Assembly: GCA_045541535.1 (NCBI GenBank)
Contig: JAZQJG010000095.1
Span: 1-64,000 of the forward strand
DNA: 64,000 nt
Direction: 5' to 3'
From: Firm-08 sp045541535
Lineage (GTDB): Bacteria; Bacillota; Clostridia; Oscillospirales; QAKW01
In this document: piece by piece, positions 57,677 to 64,000 of the stretch
How positions within the stretch are numbered: position 1 is the stretch's first letter
How the letters are laid out: each line of letters begins with the position of its first letter
Translations under genes and position numbers: made by a program
Notes under the pieces: model-generated
Told to the model about the DNA's origin: nothing
The model's database searches: none
What the model saw: the letters and a program-made list of their open reading frames with translations, nothing else

Positions 57677-58867
57677 ATGGCTGCACACGTAGAAAAGAAA
57701 GCACTGAAGGATCTGTTGGAAACCGGTAAGCAAAAGGGATCGCTGTCCAACAGAGAAATTCTGTACGCCTTGGATGATATCGCCGTAGAGCCGGAGGAAA
57801 TGGATCGGTTTTACGAGGCTTTGGAAGAGGCGGGCGTTGAAGTCGTGGAGGATTCTCTGGAGGAGGAACTGGCCGACATCAACGTTGACGCCATCAACAA
57901 CACCGAAAACGGTATGACTACCGACGAAGATTCCGACAACGCCGTAGTGGCCGATTACGGCGTGGTGGACGACCCCGTAAAGGTTTATCTGAAGGAAATC
58001 GGTAAGGTGCAGTTGCTCTCCGCAGATGAGGAGATCGAACTGGCCAAAAAGATGATGGACGGTATGAAGGCGGAAGAGCTGATTGCCGATTGCGAGGACG
58101 AGGAAGAAAGAAAGTTTTTGCAAAAGCAGATCAACGCCGGTAAACGGGCCAAAAACCGTTTGTCCGAGGCCAACCTGCGTCTGGTCGTTTCCATTGCCAA
58201 GCGTTACGTGGGTCGCGGTATGCAATTTTTGGATCTGATTCAGGAGGGTAATCTGGGTCTGATCAAGGCCGTTGAAAAGTTTGATTACGAAAAGGGCTAC
58301 AAGTTCTCCACCTACGCCACTTGGTGGATCCGTCAGGCTATTACCCGTGCCATCGCCGATCAGGCCCGTACCATCCGTATTCCCGTGCATATGGTGGAAA
58401 CCATCAACCGTGTTATGCGTGTTTCCCGTCAGTTGGTACAGGAACTGGGCCGTGATCCCACCAGCGATGAGATCGCCAAGGAAATGGGCTACGGCGAGGA
58501 CAAGGTCAGAGAGATCATGAAGATCGCTATGGACCCCGTTTCTCTGGAAACCCCCATCGGTGAAGAAGAGGACAGCCATCTGGGCGACTTTATTCCCGAT
58601 GAGGATATCCCCGCACCCGTGGAGGCTACCGCTCACATTATGCTCAAGGAGCAGTTGACCGAGGTACTGGGCACCCTGCACGAAAGAGAGGCAAAGGTGC
58701 TGGAGCTGCGCTTTGGCTTGGTGGACGGCAGACAGCGCACGCTGGAGGAAGTCGGTAAGGAATTCAACGTTACCCGTGAGCGTATCCGTCAGATTGAGAG
58801 CAAGGCGCTGCGCAAACTGCGCCATCCTTCCCGCTCCAAAAAACTGCGTGATTTTATTGAAATGTAA
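57677..58867 (+). CDS. rpoD: RNA polymerase primary sigma factor
   Basis: Housekeeping sigma-A. 396 residues: region 1.1 N-terminus (about 1-75), acidic segment, VDDPVKVYLKEIGKVQLLS, region 2 with QEGNLGLIKAVEKFDY and FSTYATWWIRQAITRAI, region 3, and region 4.2 TLEEVGKEFNVTRERIRQIESKALRKL. It is expected to recognise the TTGACA-17-TATAAT sites seen through this window. RBS AAAGGAGAG. Confidence 0.97.
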   Translation: MAAHVEKKALKDLLETGKQKGSLSNREILYALDDIAVEPEEMDRFYEALEEAGVEVVEDSLEEELADINVDAINNTENGMTTDEDSDNAVVADYGVVDDPVKVYLKEIGKVQLLSADEEIELAKKMMDGMKAEELIADCEDEEERKFLQKQINAGKRAKNRLSEANLRLVVSIAKRYVGRGMQFLDLIQEGNLGLIKAVEKFDYEKGYKFSTYATWWIRQAITRAIADQARTIRIPVHMVETINRVMRVSRQLVQELGRDPTSDEIAKEMGYGEDKVREIMKIAMDPVSLETPIGEEEDSHLGDFIPDEDIPAPVEATAHIMLKEQLTEVLGTLHEREAKVLELRFGLVDGRQRTLEEVGKEFNVTRERIRQIESKALRKLRHPSRSKKLRDFIEM

Positions 58868-58879
58868 GAGGGACCGTTT

Positions 58880-60493
58880 ATGTCCGAACAAACCTTTTAT
58901 TTTTGGCGTGGCTGTCCGTTATGGCTGGAGAGTCGGGCCGAGGGAGCGACGTGGCAGTTGTTGCTCCGCAATACCGGTTGGCAGGAGATTGGCGGTCTGA
59001 CCCTGTGGGCAGACGGTACTTTGTACGAATACACCCAACCCCTTGCCGCCGGCGCGACCGAAACCTGGCAGGTGGGTTGCTCCGAGCCGGAGTCGTTTAT
59101 GCCCGTTTGTGTCCGTTTTACCGATGGGGTGGAATGGACCAACGACCAACCGGGTATGGTGATCGGGCCGCCGCAGGCACCCGACACAACCCAGGAATTT
59201 TTTGAAGAATTTGCCGAGGCGTGGAAGGATACTGCGCCTCTGTATCAGCCCGAACAGCATAAAGATTATTGGCGCTGTGGCTGTGGGCAGATCAATGATG
59301 CCGCCCACGTCTGTTGTAACCGATGCCTGAAGAGCCGTCAATGGGTGCAGGAGCATCTGGATGCACAGCGTACCCACGAAACGCTCTTGAAAAAGGCGGC
59401 CCTTGCGGCCGATATGGCCAAACAACAGGCAGAGCTGGAGGCCCGTCTTAAGCAAAAGAAGAAAAAGATCCGCCGTTGGTGTTCTCTGGGCGTGGCCTCT
59501 TTGGCTCTGGTGTTGGCTTTGGTGCTGGTGATCAATCTGTTGTTCATCCCCGGCCGCCATTATGCCAAGGCTTCCGCTTATCTGGCGCTGGATCGCTTTT
59601 ACGAGGCCTATACCGAGTTTGAACTGGCCGGTAATTATCGGGACAGCGAGGCTCAACTGGTGGAGATCTCCCGTCGGCTGAGTGGGGAAACCTCCATTTC
59701 CGCCGGTAAGCGCCACGTGGTCAAAAACAATCGGCAGGGAAAAACCGAGGGTGTGGGCTATGCGTTGGACACCCAACTGATGGTGGACAAGTGGAACGCT
59801 ATCCGCGCCGTTTCCTGCGGTAAGGATCACACCCTGGGCCTGCATTACAGCGGCACCGTAATGGCGGTGGGTAACAAAAAGACCGGAGCATTGAACGTAA
59901 AGAATTGGCTCAATATGATTGCCGTGGGCGCCGGCGACGGATTTTCCGTCGGCCTGCAAAAGGACGGCAAGGTGCTGGCTGTGGGTCAGAACGGAAAGGG
60001 TCAATGCAACGTGAAGGGGTGGACGGATATCACGGCCATCGCCGTGGGTGAGGACTTCACCTTAGGTCTCAAGGCCGACGGCACTGTGGTAGCCACCGGT
60101 AATAACGATGCCGGTCAATGTGACGTTTCCCAGTGGAAAGATATTATCTTTATAGCGGCGGGTAACTCCCACGCCTTAGGTCTCAAGGCTGACGGCACCG
60201 TGGTGGCCGCCGGTGAGAATAAACATAAGGAGATTGAGGTTTCCGGGTGGCAGGATATCATCGCCCTAGCCGGCGGTGACGGCTTTACTTTGGGACTGAA
60301 ATCCGACGGTACCGTGGTTGCCACGGGCAAAAACGATCGGGGCCAGACTGAGGTGGAGGGCCTGCGTGATATCATTGCCATTACCTGCGGTTGGGATTTT
60401 GCCGTCGTGGTTGACGGTAACGGTACCCCTGTATATCTGGGAACCGACGCCGACGGCGAGAGCAAATTTTCCAATTGGACGTTGCATATGTGA
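58880..60493 (+). CDS. Zinc-ribbon, single-pass membrane protein with RCC1-like repeats
   Basis: 537 residues. N-terminal beta-rich domain (about 1-95), zinc-ribbon-like YWRCGCGQ...CCNRCL (about 131-150), charged coiled coil (165-195), one membrane segment (about 203-222), a TPR-like YAKASAYLALDRFYEAYTEF, then six RCC1-type units from about 300 (repeating GLKADGTVVATGNN and W-x-D-I-I-A). Probably N-in with an external propeller; a sensor or scaffold role is guesswork. It follows rpoD by 12 nt and may be co-transcribed. Confidence 0.7.
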   Translation: MSEQTFYFWRGCPLWLESRAEGATWQLLLRNTGWQEIGGLTLWADGTLYEYTQPLAAGATETWQVGCSEPESFMPVCVRFTDGVEWTNDQPGMVIGPPQAPDTTQEFFEEFAEAWKDTAPLYQPEQHKDYWRCGCGQINDAAHVCCNRCLKSRQWVQEHLDAQRTHETLLKKAALAADMAKQQAELEARLKQKKKKIRRWCSLGVASLALVLALVLVINLLFIPGRHYAKASAYLALDRFYEAYTEFELAGNYRDSEAQLVEISRRLSGETSISAGKRHVVKNNRQGKTEGVGYALDTQLMVDKWNAIRAVSCGKDHTLGLHYSGTVMAVGNKKTGALNVKNWLNMIAVGAGDGFSVGLQKDGKVLAVGQNGKGQCNVKGWTDITAIAVGEDFTLGLKADGTVVATGNNDAGQCDVSQWKDIIFIAAGNSHALGLKADGTVVAAGENKHKEIEVSGWQDIIALAGGDGFTLGLKSDGTVVATGKNDRGQTEVEGLRDIIAITCGWDFAVVVDGNGTPVYLGTDADGESKFSNWTLHM

Positions 60494-60747
60494 TGGAAGA
60501 GAACAATTTTGCCTATATGCTCCGCTGTGCCGACGGCACCTTTTATTGCGGCTGGACCAACCGTTTGGAAGAACGGTTGGCCACCCACAACGCCGGCAAG
60601 GGCGGCAAATACACCCGCTCCCGTCTTCCGGTGGAGTTGGTCTATTTTGAGACCTTTGCTACCAAGGAGGAGGCTATGAGCCGTGAATGGCATCTCAAGC
60701 GCCTCTCCCGCACCGAAAAAGAAAACCTAATCTGTAAAAAGAAATAA
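60493..60747 (+). CDS. GIY-YIG domain protein (UPF0213/YhbQ-like)
   Basis: 84 residues. AYMLRCADGTFYCGWTNRLEERLATHNAGKG is the compact GIY-YIG core with the catalytic Arg in NRLEER and Glu in SREWHLKRL. The ATG shares the A of the previous stop (TGATG), so translation is coupled. Family members are putative structure-specific endonucleases; role here unknown. Confidence 0.87.
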   Translation: MEENNFAYMLRCADGTFYCGWTNRLEERLATHNAGKGGKYTRSRLPVELVYFETFATKEEAMSREWHLKRLSRTEKENLICKKK

Positions 60748-60783
60748 AAAGCACCGCAATGCGTTTGCATTGCGGTGCTTTTG
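60747..60783. terminator. Bidirectional terminator
   Basis: 16-bp perfect stem (60747-60762 with 60767-60782), GTTT loop; serves the rpoD-side genes and the converging AraC-type gene. Confidence 0.92.
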
Positions 60784-60786
60784 TAT

Positions 60787-61578
60787 TCATTTTATCTTTT
60801 CTTCGCTGGGCAGAATGGAAAAATGTTTTTTGTATACCTTGGCAAAATAGGGGGCGGAGGAATAGCCGCAGGCCTCCGCCGTTTCGGTCACCGAGGAACC
60901 ACTGCGCAGCATTTGCCGTGCGGTGTCACAGCGTACGTTTTGCCAGTACAGGGCAGGGGTGGTGCCGGTGACCTCTTTAAAGGTGTGACACAGGCGGTCA
61001 CGGCTGATCCCTACGGCAGCGGCAATGTCGTCAATGCAGATTTTTTCGCCGAAATGGTGCTGGATATAGCGGATGGCGGCCCGTACTGTCAGATTTACGG
61101 AGCGGGAGTCTTCTACCGTTTGCTCACTGCTCAGTGCCGCCAAGGCCGCATACATCTGCAACAGCAGTCCGAGCACCGTCTCCTCATAAAAGGGCGGCCG
61201 GGCTTGATAAACCTCCCAGGCCTTTTGATACAGCGCTATACATTCCTTGTTGTCGGTCATATAGGGGAGTGGGGAGTTGAAAAAACTTTGCTTGGGGAAA
61301 AGGTTTTCATCCAACAGCAGGCAATAGTACTTGGCCGGCCGATTCCCCACACGGAAGGCGTGTGAGTGGGTGGAGTGGATTATGTACATTTCCCCCGGCT
61401 TTGCCACAAAGGTTTTGTTGTTGTTCCGGATCTCTACCAGTCCCTCCAACATCAGCAATATTTCCACCGATTTATGCCAGTGGGAATAATAGATTTCCTG
61501 GGGCGGCCACTGGTCAATTTTGAATACGATGGGCAGTTTGTCCGTCTCATAACGGTCTCTCCAGTACTGATAACGCAT
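60787..61578 (-). CDS. AraC-family transcriptional regulator with cupin sensor
   Basis: 263 residues. N-terminal cupin-like ligand domain (about 25-90: HWHKSVEILLMLEG, KPGEMYIIHSTHSHAF) and a C-terminal double helix-turn-helix (about 165-260: ICIDDIAAAVGISRDRLCHTFKEVTG and VTETAEACGYSSAPYFAKVYKKHF). Typical of regulators of sugar or glycan genes. Divergent from the secreted repeat protein, with overlapping promoters, so that gene is its likely target. RBS GGGAGGG. Confidence 0.88.
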   Translation of the reverse strand: MRYQYWRDRYETDKLPIVFKIDQWPPQEIYYSHWHKSVEILLMLEGLVEIRNNNKTFVAKPGEMYIIHSTHSHAFRVGNRPAKYYCLLLDENLFPKQSFFNSPLPYMTDNKECIALYQKAWEVYQARPPFYEETVLGLLLQMYAALAALSSEQTVEDSRSVNLTVRAAIRYIQHHFGEKICIDDIAAAVGISRDRLCHTFKEVTGTTPALYWQNVRCDTARQMLRSGSSVTETAEACGYSSAPYFAKVYKKHFSILPSEEKIK

Positions 61579-61620
61579 CTTTCCCTCCCAATAGCAAGAT
61601 AGTGTTCATAATTGACAAGA

Positions 61621-61641
61621 AATTACCTTGAAAATTACCTT
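61621..61641. repeat. AATTACCTT direct repeats between divergent promoters
   Basis: AATTACCTT at 61621-61629 and 61633-61641, 12 bp apart, overlapping the -35 of the plus-strand promoter; position fits an AraC-type operator. Confidence 0.45.
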
Positions 61642-61656
61642 TTTTAATATTATACT
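61628..61656 (+). promoter_or_regulatory. Sigma-A promoter of the secreted repeat protein
   Basis: TTGAAA, 17-bp spacer, TATACT. Confidence 0.65.
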
Positions 61657-61677
61657 GTTATTATACTACAAAAGCAA
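61649..61677 (-). promoter_or_regulatory. Sigma-A promoter of the AraC-type regulator
   Basis: Minus strand TTGCTT, 17-bp spacer, TATAAT; its -10 overlaps the opposite -10. Confidence 0.65.
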
Positions 61678-61725
61678 GTAATAAAAGTAATTTATGATAT
61701 TTCGGCGGTGAAAGGAGCGGTTTTG

Positions 61726-64000
61726 ATGAGAAAAATTCGGCGTATCGTATGCTTGTGGATGGTGGTGGCTTTGCTGCTTACGGGCTTGCCCGTGGTAGCA
61801 GGGGCTGCCGATCCGGTGGAAAACGTTAGTATTTCCCCCGTGGCCACCCAACAGCAAAGAATGTGGTGCGGCTCCAATTATAACACCACCGATTGGGTGT
61901 ACGAGCCTTGGGGCTATCTGGGCTACGGTAAGGTTTTCTATGCCCGTTTTTACAACAATACTTCTCTCAGTAACGACGACGTTGCACAATACGTTATCCG
62001 CTTTGATGCGCTGGCCAAGGAAAATGAAAAGACCTTGTATATGGCCGCCGTCGCTTTGAGTGATACCGACGCTGCGGTGGTGGAAACCGACGTGACCTCT
62101 GCCACCTCCACCCGTAAGGTCACCTCCACCGCCGCCGGTGATAAGCTGATGACCACCACGGCCGGCTATTATAAGGACGACGTTAAAAACAACGTCGTCG
62201 CCTATACCCGCGCCATTGCCTCCGATACGGCGGTCAGTGGCGGCGTTTCCTATGCCCACGGCACCTACGCCTATCCCGTCTCCTTTGAACTGGACGTCAC
62301 CGATTACGTTAAGACTCAGTTTGCCGCCGGTAAGAAAAACGTGCAGTTCGTTCTCATTTCTGCCCGTCAGGTGATGAACGGCAGTACCAACGTTGCCACT
62401 CTTGCTGATTTTTCTCACTACAAAAACGGTAAGGTGTACAACACCGCGGGGGAGGTGCTGCTGGAGAGTGCCACTCTGTCCCTGGATACCTCCATCACTG
62501 TTGCCGGTGCGCAGGATTATTACTCTGTCACCCCCGAAAACGATCTGTATTTCTCATGGATGGAAATCAAGCGAGACACCATTCGTCTGGATATAATTCA
62601 GGATCAGTATGCCGATCTCTTTGCCGCCTTTAAGGCCAAGGTGACCGACGCCGCCTCTCTCTCACAGCATCTTGACGACCTGCGGGTTTTGCTCAGTGAC
62701 GAGCTGTTGGCGCTGTATGACACCGTGGCCGCCAAAAATGCCGCTCTTGACCAGGCCGTTTACAGCAGTCTGCAAAGCTGCAATTCTTCTTCCGAATTCG
62801 TTACCGCCCTGTATCAAACGGTGATGGAGCACGCCTATGTCGGCTTGTCCACCGTGGCCACTCAACAACAAAGAATGTGGTGCGGTACCGATTATAACAC
62901 CACCGACTGGGTGTACGAGCCCTGGGGTTACCTGGGCTACGGCAAGGTGCTTTACGCCCGTTTTTACAACAATACCAATCAACAAGGCGTAAATCAGTAC
63001 GTCATTAAATTTGACGCCCTGACCAAGGAAAATGAAAAAAACGTCTATATGGCCGCCGTGGCCCTCAGCGATTCGGACGCCTCAGTGGTAGAAACCGACG
63101 TAACCTCCGCCACCTCCACCCGTAAGGTCACCTCCACCGCCGCCGGTGACAAGCTGATGACCTCCTCTGCGGGCTATTATAAGGATGCCGTAAAGAACAG
63201 TGTGATCGCCTACACCAAGGCCACCGCTTCCGGCGGAGCCGTCGGCAATCCCGTTTCCTACACTCACGGCACCTATGCCTATCCCGTTTCCTTTGAACTG
63301 GACGTTACCGATTACGTCAAAGAGCAGTTTGCCGCCGGCAAGAAAAACGTGCAGTTTGCGCTGATCTCCGCCCGTCGCATTATGGACGGCAATACCAACG
63401 TGGCAGAGCTTACCGACTTTTCTCACTATCAAAACGGTAAGGCGTACAACACCTACGGCGAGGTACTTCTGGAGAAGAATACGCTGTCGCTGGATACCTC
63501 CATTCCCGTGGCGGGAGCGGCGGATTATTATTCCGTCACCCCGCAAAACGACCCCTATTTCTCCTGGATGGAGATCAAGCGGGACACCATTGCTTTGGAT
63601 CAATGCGTGATTGACAAGGATACGCTGTTTGCCGCCTTTAAGGTGCAGGTAAGCACGCCTGCTGATCTTCCCGCCGCTGTAAGCGGTATCCGCTTTTTGT
63701 TCACCGATGAGATTTACAAGATCTATCAGAGCGCTTTGGTGGTGGGGGATGGAATCAATACCGAGCTCTACAACGTGTTGGCCGATTGCAATACCGCCAC
63801 AGCCTTTGCGGCGGCCTTTGCCGACACGGTGCTCAACAAGTGCTATGACGGTTATCCCTGCGCTATCACCCTGACGGACAGCTTTGCAGGCCGTCGTGGC
63901 AGTGTGAGCGTACAGGGGGATTATCCCGAGGCCTGCTATCTGTATATTGAAACCTACAATATAAACACCGCAAAGCTGCAGAGCTTTGCCTTCCCTGTAA
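61726..64000 (+). CDS. Secreted protein with large internal tandem repeats (3' end outside window)
   Basis: 758 residues visible, open at the window end. Sec signal peptide (about 1-27, cleavage near AGAA). Two copies of a 338-residue unit follow (about 39-376 and 377 onward), each opening with VATQQQRMWCG and containing NTTDWVYEPWGYLGYGK, YVIKFDAL/YVIRFDAL, ETDVTSATSTRKVTSTAAGD, SFELDVTDYVK and YFSWMEIKRDTI. The first part of each unit has the look of a DNRLRE/CBM-like beta-sandwich; this is weak. RBS AAAGGAG. Likely a surface or secreted binding protein under control of the divergent AraC-type regulator. Confidence 0.75.
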   Translation, partial: MRKIRRIVCLWMVVALLLTGLPVVAGAADPVENVSISPVATQQQRMWCGSNYNTTDWVYEPWGYLGYGKVFYARFYNNTSLSNDDVAQYVIRFDALAKENEKTLYMAAVALSDTDAAVVETDVTSATSTRKVTSTAAGDKLMTTTAGYYKDDVKNNVVAYTRAIASDTAVSGGVSYAHGTYAYPVSFELDVTDYVKTQFAAGKKNVQFVLISARQVMNGSTNVATLADFSHYKNGKVYNTAGEVLLESATLSLDTSITVAGAQDYYSVTPENDLYFSWMEIKRDTIRLDIIQDQYADLFAAFKAKVTDAASLSQHLDDLRVLLSDELLALYDTVAAKNAALDQAVYSSLQSCNSSSEFVTALYQTVMEHAYVGLSTVATQQQRMWCGTDYNTTDWVYEPWGYLGYGKVLYARFYNNTNQQGVNQYVIKFDALTKENEKNVYMAAVALSDSDASVVETDVTSATSTRKVTSTAAGDKLMTSSAGYYKDAVKNSVIAYTKATASGGAVGNPVSYTHGTYAYPVSFELDVTDYVKEQFAAGKKNVQFALISARRIMDGNTNVAELTDFSHYQNGKAYNTYGEVLLEKNTLSLDTSIPVAGAADYYSVTPQNDPYFSWMEIKRDTIALDQCVIDKDTLFAAFKVQVSTPADLPAAVSGIRFLFTDEIYKIYQSALVVGDGINTELYNVLADCNTATAFAAAFADTVLNKCYDGYPCAITLTDSFAGRRGSVSVQGDYPEACYLYIETYNINTAKLQSFAFPV
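61840..62853 (+). repeat. 1,014-bp in-frame tandem repeat, copy 1
   Basis: Starts at the codon for V of VATQQQRM. The second copy begins exactly 1,014 bp (338 codons) later and is highly similar over most of the length. Confidence 0.85.
62854..63867 (+). repeat. 1,014-bp in-frame tandem repeat, copy 2
   Basis: Near-copy of 61840-62853; similarity fades in the last third (after the DTI motif), where the two copies differ in helical segments. Confidence 0.8.

Overview
The window looks like chromosome of an anaerobic, endospore-forming Clostridia bacterium, most plausibly an Oscillospirales/Ruminococcaceae-like gut lineage; the taxon is inferred. Evidence: spoIIGA-sigE-sigG, dipicolinate synthase dpaAB, a dgt-dnaG-rpoD operon, S-layer-homology (SLH) surface proteins, strong Shine-Dalgarno sites, sigma-A promoters with 17-bp spacers, a CIRCE element before clpB, and an oxygen-sensitive electron-bifurcation gene set.

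1-10.9 kb: a reductive C4-dicarboxylate module. The 3' end of fumC is followed by hdrB-hdrC-hdrA, an MvhD-type subunit, two Fe-S proteins, an NAD(P)H/flavin/2Fe-2S subunit, a fumarate-reductase Fe-S subunit and flavoprotein, and an AAEx-family carrier. Read together they suggest malate -> fumarate -> succinate with a soluble, Flx-Hdr-linked NADH:fumarate reductase and succinate export. 10.9-11.2 kb holds a 34-bp perfect palindrome and a pair of 35-bp direct repeats.

11.2-21.8 kb: a compact, one-strand cassette for a short-tailed phage particle (terminase, portal, fibre-like proteins, M23 endolysin, holin, scaffold, capsid, connector, propeller-like tail protein, coiled-coil protein). No integrase, repressor or replication gene is visible. 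It ends at a strong terminator.

21.9-29.6 kb: four paralogous extracellular solute-binding-like proteins in tandem, each with its own promoter and terminator and no permease. Three are lipoproteins with low-complexity linkers (Asn/Pro/Gly, or Gly-Thr/Gly-Ser); the fourth carries three SLH repeats.

29.7-44.5 kb: dpaAB, mrp, a HAD phosphatase, a minus-strand group of unknown membrane proteins including a DUF3810-like protein with a lost HExxH motif, degV, spoIIGA-sigE-sigG, rsmI-trmN6-like, and an SLH protein with an acidic linker. sigG is preceded by a hairpin that would block its ribosome binding site.

44.5-54.7 kb: clpB, malQ with a small membrane protein, then a single 1,593-residue TIR-NACHT-like STAND protein with a large C-terminal sensor-like region, driven by a consensus promoter. 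This is the best candidate for an undescribed (probably anti-phage) system. It is followed by a structured, rearranged region holding fragments of the adjacent tRNA-Lys gene.

54.7-64 kb: dgt-dnaG-rpoD, a zinc-ribbon/RCC1-repeat membrane protein, a GIY-YIG protein, an AraC-type regulator, and a divergent secreted protein with a 1,014-bp internal tandem duplication that runs off the window end.
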